Below, piece by piece: positions 17,978 through 26,525 of a stretch of DNA of 64,000 nucleotides (its first letter is position 1; every line of letters begins with the position of its first letter). The stretch lies in assembly GCF_022829285.1 (NCBI RefSeq), contig NZ_JAKSYI010000132.1:62001-126000 (forward strand), written 5' to 3'. This stretch comes from Methylobacterium sp. J-078 (lineage in GTDB: Bacteria; Pseudomonadota; Alphaproteobacteria; Rhizobiales; Beijerinckiaceae). The notes beneath the pieces were generated by a model. It saw only the letters and a program-made list of their open reading frames with translations, was not told the origin of the DNA and ran no database searches. The position numbers and the translations under genes are program-made.

Positions 17978-18943
17978 CTACCCGCCCCAGCCGTAATCGG
18001 CCGCTTGCGTCGCCGTGCGGTGGAACGTCAGCCGGCGGTCGTATTCCAGCGGGTCCTTGGGCTGCACCAGGGCGCCGGGCGGCACGTCGAGCCAGTCCAC
18101 GAGGCGGGTCAGCAGGAAGCGCAGGGCCGCGCCCCGGCACAGGATCGGCAGGGCCTCCACCTCGGCCGCGGTCAGGGGGCGCACCGCTTCGTAGCCGGCG
18201 ATGAGGGCCGCGCCCTTGTCCCGGTCGAAGCTGCCGTCGGACTCAAAGCACCAGGCGTTCAGGCAGATCGCCAGATCGTACGCGAAGGCGTCGGTGCAGG
18301 CGAAGTAGAAGTCGATCAGCCCCGACAGGGCGTCGCCGATGAAGAACACGTTGTCGGTGAAGAGGTCAGCGTGAATCACGCCCGTGGGTAGGCCTGACGG
18401 CCAGCCGGCCTGGAGCACGGCGAGATCCCCGCGCACCCGCGCGGCGAGGCCGGGCGAGACCGTGTCGGCCTGGGCCTCGGCGCCGTGGAACAGCGGCCCC
18501 CAGGATTCCACAGAGAGATTGTTGTCCCGGCGCATGCCGAAATCGGCGCCCGCCGCGTGCAGGCCCGCGAGCGCGCCTCCCAGCGCCCGGCAATGGTCGA
18601 TCCCGGGGCGCTTGACCGAGACGCCCTCCAGGAAGCTGACGATGACGGCCGGGCGGCCGCAGAGTTCGCTCAAGGACACGCCGGCCCGGTTGCGGATCGG
18701 CTGCGGACAGGCGAGCCCGCGCGCGGCGAGATGCTCCATCAGGTTGAGGAAGAACGGCAGGTCCTCGACCCGCACCCGCTTCTCGTAGAGCGTGAGGATG
18801 TAGGAGCCGGCGGTGGTGTGCAGGAAGAAGTTGGTGTTCTCGACGCCCTCGGCGATGCCCTTGTACGAGAGCAACGTGCCGATCTCGTAGGCGGAGAGGA
18901 AGGCGGTCAGCGCCTCGTCGGAGACCTCGGTGTAGACGGCCAC
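17978..18943 (-). CDS. thrB: Homoserine kinase, APH-fold type (ThrB)
   Basis: Phosphorylates L-homoserine for threonine synthesis. The 321-residue protein begins MAVYTEVSDEALTAFL, the standard start of the alphaproteobacterial kinase with aminoglycoside phosphotransferase fold; this requires the GTG at 18943, and an in-frame ATG at 18982 is possible but non-homologous. The ATP site includes YKGIAEGVENTNFF. The catalytic loop is GVIHADLFTDNVFF (HxDxxxxN) and the metal-binding Asp is in GLIDFYFACTDAFAYDLA. It lies 88 bp downstream of ispH in the same orientation, with a terminator between. Confidence 0.93.
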   Translation of the reverse strand: MAVYTEVSDEALTAFLSAYEIGTLLSYKGIAEGVENTNFFLHTTAGSYILTLYEKRVRVEDLPFFLNLMEHLAARGLACPQPIRNRAGVSLSELCGRPAVIVSFLEGVSVKRPGIDHCRALGGALAGLHAAGADFGMRRDNNLSVESWGPLFHGAEAQADTVSPGLAARVRGDLAVLQAGWPSGLPTGVIHADLFTDNVFFIGDALSGLIDFYFACTDAFAYDLAICLNAWCFESDGSFDRDKGAALIAGYEAVRPLTAAEVEALPILCRGAALRFLLTRLVDWLDVPPGALVQPKDPLEYDRRLTFHRTATQAADYGWGG

Positions 18944-18965
18944 GGCGCTTCGCTTAACATCTCGG

Positions 18966-19000
18966 GGGCGGAAAAAGGACAAGGGCGCCGAACGGCGCCC
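18966..19000 (-). terminator. Rho-independent terminator after ispH
   Basis: On the minus strand a GGGCGCC-GTTC-GGCGCCC hairpin (19000-18983, 7-bp stem, 4-base loop) is followed by TTGTCCTTTTT, a T-rich tail. It lies 32 bp past the ispH stop and upstream of the thrB start, separating the two genes. Confidence 0.75.
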
Positions 19001-19031
19001 CTGCGGATGGTTTCGGCTGTGGGAACGGCCG

Positions 19032-20033
19032 TTATTCGGCGGCTTCGCTGCGCAGCTCGCGCGGCAACGGGAAGGACATGTCCTCCACCACCGTCGAGAC
19101 CGTGTCCACCGTCACGGTGTAGCGGGCCGCGAAGGCGTCGATGATCTCCTCGACCAGCACCTCGGGTGCCGAGGCGCCGGCGGTGAGGCCGAGCCGGCGC
19201 ACGCCCTCGAAGGCTGGCCAGTCGATCTCCTCGGCGCGCAGCACGAGGCGGGTGATCGGACAGCCGACGCGCTCGGCGACCTCGCGCAGGCGCTGCGAGT
19301 TCGAGGAGTTCGAGGAGCCGACCACGATGACCGCGTCGACCAGCGGGGCCACCTGCTTCACCGCTTCCTGGCGGTTGGTGGTGGCGTAGCAGATGTCGTC
19401 CTTGTGCGGTCCGGTGATGGTCGGGAACTTCTCCTTCAGCGCCGCAACGATGTGCCGGGTGTCGTCCACCGACAGGGTGGTCTGCGTCACCCAGGCGAGG
19501 TTGTCGCGGTTCTCCGGCTCCAAGGCGGCGATCTGCTCAAGGTCTTCCACCAGGGTGATCGAGCCCTTGGGCAGCTGGCCCATGGTGCCGACGACCTCGG
19601 GGTGGCCGGAATGGCCGACGAGCAGCACGTGGCGGCCGCGCTTGTGGTGGATCTCGGCCTCGCGGTGGACCTTGGTCACCAGGGGGCAGGTGGCGTCGAT
19701 GGTGGTGAGGCCACGCGAATCGGCGTTGTGCGGTACCGTCTTGGCGACGCCGTGGGCGGAGAAGATCACCGGGGCGGAGCCGTCCGGAACCTCGTCGAGC
19801 TCGCGCACGAACACGGCGCCCTTCCGCTTCAGGCTCTCGACCACGTACTTGTTGTGCACGATCTCGTGACGGACGTAGACCGGGGGTCCGTAGATGGCCA
19901 GCGCACGTTCCACCACGTCGATGGCCCGCACGACGCCGGCGCAGAAGCCGCGCGGCGCGCAGAGCAGGATCTCCAGGGGGGGCTTCGCCGCATCGCTGGG
20001 GACGGGGGAGGTCGTCGGATTCGCGTCGCTCAT
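19032..20033 (-). CDS. ispH: 4-hydroxy-3-methylbut-2-enyl diphosphate reductase (LytB)
   Basis: Last enzyme of the MEP pathway, a [4Fe-4S] reductase converting HMBPP to IPP and DMAPP. It is 333 aa from ATG 20033. The three cluster cysteines are visible in LLCAPRGFCAGV, TIDATCPLVTK and DDICYATTNRQ. Substrate-binding His and Thr motifs occur in VYVRHEIVHN, LLVGHSGHPE and the TQTTLSVDDT segment, with SSNSQRL for the diphosphate. The upstream in-frame ATG at 20108 adds a non-conserved leader. Essential for isoprenoids. Confidence 0.97.
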   Translation of the reverse strand: MSDANPTTSPVPSDAAKPPLEILLCAPRGFCAGVVRAIDVVERALAIYGPPVYVRHEIVHNKYVVESLKRKGAVFVRELDEVPDGSAPVIFSAHGVAKTVPHNADSRGLTTIDATCPLVTKVHREAEIHHKRGRHVLLVGHSGHPEVVGTMGQLPKGSITLVEDLEQIAALEPENRDNLAWVTQTTLSVDDTRHIVAALKEKFPTITGPHKDDICYATTNRQEAVKQVAPLVDAVIVVGSSNSSNSQRLREVAERVGCPITRLVLRAEEIDWPAFEGVRRLGLTAGASAPEVLVEEIIDAFAARYTVTVDTVSTVVEDMSFPLPRELRSEAAE

Positions 20034-20120
20034 GATAGCCGGGATGTGGCGAGGCGGGGACGCCCCTGTCAACCTGTCATAGCGGAAAACTCCGGCGCGG
20101 GCACCCATGGGCCCGCGAAA

Positions 20121-20148
20121 CCGGGTCCGCGTGGCACACAGGACCCGG
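20121..20148 (-). terminator. Inverted repeat downstream of the MocR gene
   Basis: CCGGGTCC and GGACCCGG form an 8-bp stem with a 12-base loop, 43 bp past the MocR stop. There is no U-tract, so this is only a candidate transcription end. Confidence 0.35.
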
Positions 20149-20190
20149 ATTCCGTCCCGAAAACCGGCCCCGGGCCGTTCCGACCGGACC

Positions 20191-21594
20191 TCAAGCCGCG
20201 CATTCGGCCAGGGCGGCCTCCAGCATCGGGATCATGCGCGGATCGGCGCATTGGGCCACGTTGAAGCGCAGGAAGCTGTCGCCCAGCGACGAGGGGCTGA
20301 AGGCACCCCCCGGGGCGAGCACGAGCCCGCGGGCCAGGGCGCGCCGGGCGACGTCCGCCGAATCCACGCCCGCGGGCAGGCGCATCCAGAGGAAGAAGCC
20401 GCCGGCCGGCTCCAGCCAGGCCGTCAGCCCGCAGGCTTCCAGCCGGCGTAAGGCCGGCGCCATGGCCCGCGCGAGCTTTTCGCGGACCTCCCCGAGGTGG
20501 CGGCGATAGGTGCCGTCCGTGAGAAGGCCGTGCATCAGGCTCGCCGACAGGTGGCTGTTGCCGAGGCTCATGGCGAGCTTGAGGTCGATGAGCGGCTCCA
20601 CCCAGTCCTCGCGCAGGGCGACGAACCCGCAGCGCACGGCCGCCGAGAGCGTCTTCGAGAAGCTGCCGACCTGGATCACCCGCTCCAGGCCGTCGAAGCC
20701 GGCCAGGCGCGGCGAGGGCTCGACCTCGAAATCCCCGAAGATGTCGTCCTCGATGATCAGGGTGTCGTGGGCCTCCGCGAGCTTGAGCACGCGATGCGCG
20801 GTCGCCGGCGCCAGGGTCGAGCCCGTGGGATTCTGGAGCGCGGAATTGATGAGGTAGAAGCGGGGCCGGTGCTCGGCCATCAGGGCGTCGAGGGCGGCGA
20901 GATCCGGGCCGGATCGCGTCAGCGGCACGCCCACGATCCGCGCGCGGTGGGCGCGCAGCAGGGCGTGGTAGTTGAAGTAGCAGGGGTCATCCACCAGAAC
21001 GGCGTCGCCCGGTTCGAGCAGGAAGCGGCAGAGCAGGTCCACCGCCTGCGTCGCCGAATCCACCAGCACGACCTGATCCGCGCCCACCTCGACGCCCTTC
21101 TCGGCCAGGCGCCGGGCGATCTGCGCCCGCAGGGGCGGGAAGCCGAGGGGCTGGTCGTGCGCGACGAGGTTGGCTTCCCCGCCGCGTGCCAGCTGCCGCA
21201 GGCCCCGCCGGATCGCCGCGTCCGGCATCCAGGCCGCCGGGAGCCAGCCGGAGCCCGGCATCACGAGGTCCGGCCCCGCCTGCATGGACTGGCGGGTGAT
21301 CCAGAGCGGGTCCACCGCCCGGTCGAGCTGCGGCCCCACGGTCTTCAGGCAGAGCGGGCGGGTCTTGCCGGCCACGTAGAAGCCGGAGCCCCGGCGAGCC
21401 ACGATGGCCCCCTCGGCCCCGAGGCGGTCATAGGCCTCGACCACGGTGGATTTCGATACGCCCATGGCCTCCGCGAAGGCGCGCACGGACGGCAGGCGCG
21501 CGCCCGGCATGAGCTGGCGCCCCGCGATCCGCTCGGCGATCGAGGCCGCCACGGTCTCGACCAGGGTAGGGGCCGACAGGGGTGAGGCCTTCAT
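20191..21594 (-). CDS. MocR/PdxR-type transcriptional regulator (GntR wHTH fused to aminotransferase fold)
   Basis: A 467-residue fusion. The N-terminal GntR winged helix (GARLPSVRAFAEAMGVSK, STVVEAYDRLGAEGAI) spans about residues 10-75. The fold-type I aminotransferase domain follows after a short linker, with PTGSTLAPAT, LIIEDDIFGDFE and the PLP-binding lysine in QVGSFSKTLSAAVRCGF. MocR proteins sense PLP or an amino compound and control vitamin B6, GABA or taurine genes; the ligand here is unknown. The gene is divergent from a DUF1127 gene, and the shared 130-bp region holds two inverted repeats that may be its operator. Confidence 0.88.
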   Translation of the reverse strand: MKASPLSAPTLVETVAASIAERIAGRQLMPGARLPSVRAFAEAMGVSKSTVVEAYDRLGAEGAIVARRGSGFYVAGKTRPLCLKTVGPQLDRAVDPLWITRQSMQAGPDLVMPGSGWLPAAWMPDAAIRRGLRQLARGGEANLVAHDQPLGFPPLRAQIARRLAEKGVEVGADQVVLVDSATQAVDLLCRFLLEPGDAVLVDDPCYFNYHALLRAHRARIVGVPLTRSGPDLAALDALMAEHRPRFYLINSALQNPTGSTLAPATAHRVLKLAEAHDTLIIEDDIFGDFEVEPSPRLAGFDGLERVIQVGSFSKTLSAAVRCGFVALREDWVEPLIDLKLAMSLGNSHLSASLMHGLLTDGTYRRHLGEVREKLARAMAPALRRLEACGLTAWLEPAGGFFLWMRLPAGVDSADVARRALARGLVLAPGGAFSPSSLGDSFLRFNVAQCADPRMIPMLEAALAECAA

Positions 21595-21613
21595 CTGTCC
21601 TGCTCCTTGGACC

Positions 21614-21659
21614 GGACAATTCAGCCGAACCGTACTGGATTGTCCCTGTCGCTACCAGT
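21614..21659. promoter_or_regulatory. Putative MocR operator in the divergent region
   Basis: Two interleaved inverted repeats lie 20-65 bp from the MocR start: GGACAAT (21614-21620) with ATTGTCC (21639-21645), and ACTGG (21634-21638) with CCAGT (21655-21659). Such arrays between a MocR gene and its divergent neighbour are typical operator sites. Assignment is by position only. Confidence 0.45.
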
Positions 21660-21724
21660 CCCCGCCACGCATGGTCCCGGGATCGACGCCCCCTGAGACC
21701 GGGCGTCGGGCAGGGACATGCATC

Positions 21725-22057
21725 ATGGGCGTCGTCACCACTCCGAGAATCACCTCCACGTGCCGGCACTCGGCTGCACCCACCAGCACCAAGGCGCGCC
21801 TCTTCGCCGGGACTTGGTTCGCCAGGGCCTGGCTCGGCGGGCTGATGGGCCGCCTCGCCGCCGGCGTATCGCGCGCCGCCATCAACCGCCGCGTGGTCGG
21901 TCAGCTCTCGCGGATGTCCGACCGCGAACTCCGGGACATCGGCCTCGTGCGGCAGGACGTCCTCGATTCCGAGATGCTGCTTCTGGAGGGCGACGCGTCG
22001 AGCTTCCTCGTCGGCCGCCGAAACGAGCGGTGGGGCGCGCGCCGTCGCAGTCTTTGA
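21725..22057 (+). CDS. DUF1127 domain protein
   Basis: A 110-residue protein. Residues about 45-90 match the DUF1127 (YjiS-like) module: RRVVGQLSRMSDRELRDIGL, with the conserved DRELRDIGLxRxD core. The N-terminal 40 residues are basic and Ala/Thr-rich. DUF1127 proteins are small, Arg-rich and abundant in Hyphomicrobiales; some bind RNA and affect phosphate or carbon metabolism. The ATG at 21725 was chosen because the homologous core follows it and the upstream frame runs into the MocR operator. Divergence from the MocR gene suggests it may be a target. Confidence 0.75.
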   Translation: MGVVTTPRITSTCRHSAAPTSTKARLFAGTWFARAWLGGLMGRLAAGVSRAAINRRVVGQLSRMSDRELRDIGLVRQDVLDSEMLLLEGDASSFLVGRRNERWGARRRSL

Positions 22058-22173
22058 CGAGCGCGGACCCGATGGAGGGTGGAGCCGATGGCCCGCAGGG
22101 ACCTCGGCTTCTGTGCCGCGCGTTCGTTCCCGGGCGCCTTGCCAGAGCGGGGCCGACGCGTATCCTGACACGC

Positions 22174-22419
22174 ATGTCGATCGAGACGCATTTTCTGCTC
22201 CGCAAGGACCAGCCCGGACTTCGGGACCTGGATGATGTGCTGCTGCTCGGGCCTGCCGTCGCCATGACGGGCGAGGCCATCGCGGCGGGTACGGAAGGCA
22301 CCGTGGTCGGTGTTCTTTCAGGCGGCCTTGCCTATCTCGTCGAGTTTCCCCAGCCCATGGGCGCCATGGCGATGGTCACGGCCGACATGTTGTCGCTCGC
22401 GAGGGCCAGCGCTCGTTGA
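22174..22419 (+). CDS. DUF4926 domain protein
   Basis: An 81-residue protein starting MSIETHFLLRKDQPGLRDLD. The body LLLGPAVAMTGEAIAAGTEGT and VVGVLSGGLAYLVEFPQP fits DUF4926, a small beta-barrel-like family with a GTEGTVV..L....AYLVEF pattern. It is directly followed, by a four-base TTGA overlap, by a disrupted DUF6883 gene. In other bacteria DUF4926 and DUF6883 genes recur side by side, so they probably act as one unit, possibly toxin/antitoxin-like; that role is an inference. Confidence 0.7.
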   Translation: MSIETHFLLRKDQPGLRDLDDVLLLGPAVAMTGEAIAAGTEGTVVGVLSGGLAYLVEFPQPMGAMAMVTADMLSLARASAR

Positions 22420-22769
22420 GCGACGGGCCTCCTCTTCCCGGCAAACTGACGATCCCGAGTGACAAGATTTCCCGGTATCTGCTCAATTCCGAGCATCCGA
22501 AGGGCGGTGCGAAAGCGCGGTTCTTCCGCAGCTTCGGTTACTAGCCCGACACTGCGGAAGACTTCGCATCCGCCGTCTTCGCTCAGGCATTGGCTTCACG
22601 CAGGTGGGAGGTCGTCCCGACGGAGTTCGGCGCCCGGATCGTGACTTGCATCGGCCGTCTCGCGACCCCTTCAGGTGAGACGCCATGGGTTAAAAGCGTC
22701 TGGATGGTCGGTCACGATGGCTCCGGGTCGCTCGTGACCGTCGTCCCTGACCACGACCCCGACCGCTGA
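22416..22769 (+). pseudogene. DUF6883 domain gene interrupted by an in-frame amber codon
   Basis: The reading frame from TTG 22416 translates as SDGPPLPGKLTIPSDKIS, then YLLNSEHPKGGAKARFF and RSFGY, then TAG at 22542-22544. It continues without any frameshift as PDTAEDFASAVFAQAL, TPSGETPWVKSVWMV and GSLVTVVPDHDPDR to TGA at 22767. Both halves carry DUF6883 hallmarks: HPKGG.KA.FF.SFG at the front and P.G..P.V.SVW near the end. A single base change (for example TCG to TAG) explains the stop. The start overlaps the DUF4926 stop by four bases. The product is therefore truncated to 42 residues unless the amber is suppressed. Confidence 0.75.
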
Positions 22770-23067
22770 CGCGAGATGCGTCCACGGATCAGGACATTCG
22801 ATAGACCGTTGCCGACGCATGGTTCCATCGGGTTTTGGCCACCGTGATCCATCCCAAGTGCTGATTCGCACGGCGGGACGCCCTGGGGAGCGCCGTCGTG
22901 TGCCGCCGACGTGACGTGGGGTTCCCCGATGGTTAAGACGGACCGCTCGGCAGGCTCGTATCGGATCCCATCGCGTTCGGCGTCTTCGGGCCGGGATACA
23001 TCCTGCAGAGCAAAACATTCCATTCAAGACCTCTTCCAGCGCAAGACCCCTCCAGCCTCGGAGTCCC

Positions 23068-24987
23068 ATGGCGAGCGCCGCGACCCACGTCAGCTTCCTG
23101 CCGCCCGTGCTGACGTTCCTGTCGGCGGCGGTGATCGGCGTGCCGATCTTCCGCCTCATCGGGCAGAGCGCCGTGCTCGGCTACCTCGTGGCGGGCGTGG
23201 TGATCGGGCCTTTCGGCTTCTCGCTGATCGCCGAGCCCGAGACGGCGGCGAGCGTCGCCGAACTCGGCGTCGTGCTGCTGCTCTTCATCGTCGGGCTCGA
23301 ACTCCAGATCTCGCGCCTCGTCTCGATGCGGCGCGACATCTTCGGACTCGGCACCGCCCAGCTCCTCGTCTGCTCGGTGGCACTCGCCGGCGTCGGCATC
23401 CTGATGGGCGCCAAGCCTTCGGCGAGCCTCGTCATCGGCATCGCGCTGGCGCTCTCGGCCACGGCGGTCGCCCTGCAGCTCCTGGAAGAGCGCGGCGACA
23501 TGGGCACGCCCTATGGCGGGCGCGCCTTCGCGGTGCTGCTGTTCCAGGACATCTCCGTCGTGGCGATCCTGGCGCTGATGCCGCTCTTCGCCGCGTCCGG
23601 CCCGAGCGGCGGCGACGGCTGGCTGCTCACCGCCCTGCAATCCACCGGCACGGTGGGCGCGGCGATCCTCGCCGTGGTGCTGGTCGGGCGCTACGGCCTC
23701 AACCCGTTCTTCGGCCTGCTCGCCGCCAGCGGCGCCCGCGAGGTCATGACGGCGGCGGCCCTCCTGGTGGTGCTCGGCACCGCGATGCTGATGGAGCATG
23801 TCGGCCTGTCGATGGCGATGGGCGCCTTCCTGGCCGGCGTACTGCTGGCCGAATCGAACTTCCGCCACCAGCTCGAGGCCGATATCGAGCCCTTCCGCGG
23901 CATGCTGCTCGGCCTGTTCTTCATGAGCGTCGGCATGTCGATCGACGGCGGCCTGCTCAAGGCCGAGTGGCCGACCCTGCTCGGCGCAACGGCGGGCGCG
24001 ATCCTGCTCAAGGTCGCGCTGGTCGCCGGCCTGTTCCGCCTGTTCGGCTCGCCCTGGCTCGACGCGGTGCGGGGCGGCGCCATCCTGGCTCCGGCGGGCG
24101 AGTTCGCCTTCGTGCTGCTGCCGGCCGGCGGCGAGCTCGGCCTGATCGATTCGGCGAGCACGCGCTTCGCCGTGGCGCTGGCGGCCCTGACCATGCTGGT
24201 CGGCCCGGTGGCCGCCAAGGCCCTCGACACCGTGCTGGCCCGGCGTCCCGAGGGGCCGGAGGCCACGCCGGAGGCGATCGAGAGCACCGAGGCCCGCGTC
24301 CTCGTGGTCGGCTTCGGGCGCTTCGGGCAGATCCTGACCCAGGTGCTGCTCGCGGAGGGCATCAGCGTCACGGTGATCGACAAGGACGTGGAGCAGATCC
24401 GGAGCGCCTCCCGCTTCGGCTTCCGCATCTATTACGGCGACGGCACCCGCCTCGACGTGCTGCGTGCCGCCGGCATCGGCCGGGCCGAACTCCTGTGCGT
24501 CTGCGTCGACGATGGCGAGGCGGCCCTCAAGATCGTCGACATCGTGCACGAGGAGTTCGCCAGCGTGCGCACCTACGTGCGGGCCTACGACCGCATGCAC
24601 GCGGTCGAACTCATGAACCGCGACGTGGATTTCCAGCTGCGCGAAACGGTGGAGTCCGCCCTCGCCTTCGGGCGCGCCACCCTGGAGGGCCTCGGCCTCA
24701 GCGCCGAGGCGGCGGCGGCCACCGCCGAGGACGTGCGCAAGCGCGACGTCGCCCGCCTCGTGCTGCAGCAGGCCGGCGCCGCGCCGGACGCCACGTTCTG
24801 GACGCGCGGTGTCTCCGAGATCAAGCCGGAGCCGTTGACGGAGCCGCAGCGGCCCTCCCGGGCCCTCAATGCCGAGACCCGCGGCATCATCGGGTCGAAG
24901 ACGCGCGAGGCGGCCACGCGCACCCTCGAAGCGCCGGCCGCCCAAACCCCGGCGCACGCCGCTCAGGACGCCCATTCGGATGCCTGA
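23068..24987 (+). CDS. CPA2-family K+(Na+)/H+ antiporter with TrkA-N domain (KefB/KefC-like)
   Basis: An inner-membrane cation/proton antiporter of 639 aa. Residues 1-390 form about 12-13 hydrophobic helices, with the family segments GYLVAGVVIGPFGF, SATAVALQLLEERGDMGTPYG (start AVALQLL) and AMGAFLAGVLLAESNFRHQ. The C-terminal cytosolic RCK/TrkA-N domain begins near residue 410 with LVVGFGRFGQILTQVLL and the NAD-binding GxGxxG followed by an acidic VTVIDKD. The tail of about 100 residues is Ala-rich and variable. Glutathione-gated regulation of Kef proteins needs an ancillary oxidoreductase (KefF/KefG), which is absent here. It overlaps the MATE gene by eight bases. Confidence 0.88.
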   Translation: MASAATHVSFLPPVLTFLSAAVIGVPIFRLIGQSAVLGYLVAGVVIGPFGFSLIAEPETAASVAELGVVLLLFIVGLELQISRLVSMRRDIFGLGTAQLLVCSVALAGVGILMGAKPSASLVIGIALALSATAVALQLLEERGDMGTPYGGRAFAVLLFQDISVVAILALMPLFAASGPSGGDGWLLTALQSTGTVGAAILAVVLVGRYGLNPFFGLLAASGAREVMTAAALLVVLGTAMLMEHVGLSMAMGAFLAGVLLAESNFRHQLEADIEPFRGMLLGLFFMSVGMSIDGGLLKAEWPTLLGATAGAILLKVALVAGLFRLFGSPWLDAVRGGAILAPAGEFAFVLLPAGGELGLIDSASTRFAVALAALTMLVGPVAAKALDTVLARRPEGPEATPEAIESTEARVLVVGFGRFGQILTQVLLAEGISVTVIDKDVEQIRSASRFGFRIYYGDGTRLDVLRAAGIGRAELLCVCVDDGEAALKIVDIVHEEFASVRTYVRAYDRMHAVELMNRDVDFQLRETVESALAFGRATLEGLGLSAEAAAATAEDVRKRDVARLVLQQAGAAPDATFWTRGVSEIKPEPLTEPQRPSRALNAETRGIIGSKTREAATRTLEAPAAQTPAHAAQDAHSDA

Positions 24988-26416
24988 GGCGACCCGAGAC
25001 TCCGCGCGCTTCGTCCACGGCTCGATCCTGCGTCACGTGGTGACGATGAGCGCCACCGGCTCGGTGGGGCTGATGGCGATCTTCGTCGTCGACTTCCTGT
25101 CGCTGCTCTACGTCTCGAAGCTCGGCGATCCCAGCCTGACCGCGGCGGTGGGCTTCGCCACCATCGTCCAGTTCTTCGCCATCGCCATCAACATCGGCCT
25201 GATGATCGCGGCCGGTGCCCTGGTTTCGCGGGCGATCGGCGCCGGGGACGAGGCGGGTGCGCGGCGCCTCGCCACCTCCGGAACCATTCACGGCCTCGTG
25301 GTCTCGGGCGCCCTGATCCTCCTGATGCTGCCTTTCCTGCCGAGTTTCCTGGGCTGGATCGGCGCCGATGCCGAGACCATGCCGGTGGCGATCCGCTTCC
25401 TCTGGATCACCCTGCCCTCCAACCTCCTGATGGGGCCGGGCATGATGTTCTCCGGCCTGCTGCGCGCCGTCGGGGCCGCGCGCCGGGCCATGTACGTCAC
25501 CCTCGGTGGAGCCATCGTCACTGCCGGCCTCGACCCGCTGCTGATCTTCGGGGCGGGGCTCGGCGTGGACGGGGCCGCCATCACCACCTGCGTGGCCCGC
25601 GCCACCTTCGCGCTGGTGGGCCTCTGGGGCGTGCGCCAGCACCGCCTCCTCGCCCGGCCCAGCCTGGCCCACGTGGTCGCGGACGCCCCCGTGATGATGC
25701 GCATCGCCCTGCCCGCCGTGCTCACCAACCTCGCGCCCTCCGTGGCCAGCGCCTTCATCGCGCACGCGCTCGCCAAGTTCGGCGCCGTGGCGGTGGCGGG
25801 CAACGTAGTGGTCGACCGCCTCACCCCCGTGGCCTTCGGGGGCCTGTTCGCCATGTCGGGCTCCATCGGCCCGATCCTCGGGCAGAACTGGGGCGCGGGG
25901 CGCTTCGACCGGATGCGCGGCGTGCTGCGCGACGGCACCCTGGTCACGGCCGCCTACGTCCTCGTGGTCTGGGTCGCCCTGGCCCTCGGGGCCGGGCCGC
26001 TGACGCGCCTGTTCGCCCTTCAGGGCCTGGCGGCCGAACTCTTCACGTTCTTCTGCCTCGTCAGCGGCGGCGTCTGGTTCTTCACCGGTCTGCTGTTCCT
26101 GGCCAACGCCTCCTTCAACAACCTCGGCTTCCCGTTCTACTCCACCGCCCTGAACTGGGGCCGCGCCACCCTGGGGACGGTGCCGCCCGCCCTCCTCGGC
26201 GCGCATCTCTACGGGCCGAAGGGCGTCATCGCGGGCGTCGGCCTCGGCTCGGTCCTGTTCGGTCTGGCCGGCATCGTCCTGGCCTTCCGCACCATCGCCA
26301 CCCTGGAGCGCCGCGCCGTGCCTCCGGCGGCGGAGCGCGACGCCGCCGAGACCCCCAACGTAGGGCCTGACGCCACCCGTGCGGCCGCGCCGGCGCAATC
26401 CGGCGCCCTGGTCTGA
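24980..26416 (+). CDS. MATE-family multidrug/cation efflux protein
   Basis: A 478-residue polytopic inner-membrane protein with 12 predicted helices in two similar halves. Recognisable pieces are VDFLSLLYVSKLGDPSLTAAVGFA near the N-terminus (cation/drug antiporter start VSKLGD), GAGDEAGARRLA after TM3, PGMMFSGLLRAVGAARRAMYV in TM5 and LTNLAPSVASAFIAHA opening the second half. The ATG at 24980 overlaps the antiporter gene. Substrates are not predictable. The final 40 residues are a Pro/Ala-rich cytosolic tail. Confidence 0.85.
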   Translation: MPEATRDSARFVHGSILRHVVTMSATGSVGLMAIFVVDFLSLLYVSKLGDPSLTAAVGFATIVQFFAIAINIGLMIAAGALVSRAIGAGDEAGARRLATSGTIHGLVVSGALILLMLPFLPSFLGWIGADAETMPVAIRFLWITLPSNLLMGPGMMFSGLLRAVGAARRAMYVTLGGAIVTAGLDPLLIFGAGLGVDGAAITTCVARATFALVGLWGVRQHRLLARPSLAHVVADAPVMMRIALPAVLTNLAPSVASAFIAHALAKFGAVAVAGNVVVDRLTPVAFGGLFAMSGSIGPILGQNWGAGRFDRMRGVLRDGTLVTAAYVLVVWVALALGAGPLTRLFALQGLAAELFTFFCLVSGGVWFFTGLLFLANASFNNLGFPFYSTALNWGRATLGTVPPALLGAHLYGPKGVIAGVGLGSVLFGLAGIVLAFRTIATLERRAVPPAAERDAAETPNVGPDATRAAAPAQSGALV

Positions 26417-26525
26417 TCCGCGGGGCGTAGCCGCACGCGTGAGACTCCAGGGAGGCTTGAGCTTGACGCGGCCTCCGGTTTTGGCCGAGGCCTCGCGGCC
26501 ACGCCGCGTCCGGAGCCTCACCTTG

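Noticed and set aside
22770..23067. Possible further gene between the DUF6883 relic and the antiporter
   Set aside because: Frames on both strands give compositions without family resemblance and lack ribosome sites; treated as intergenic.
22911..25043. Frame running through the antiporter gene
   Set aside because: Arg/Pro-rich shadow of the +1 frame; the CPA2 antiporter frame has membrane helices and an RCK domain.
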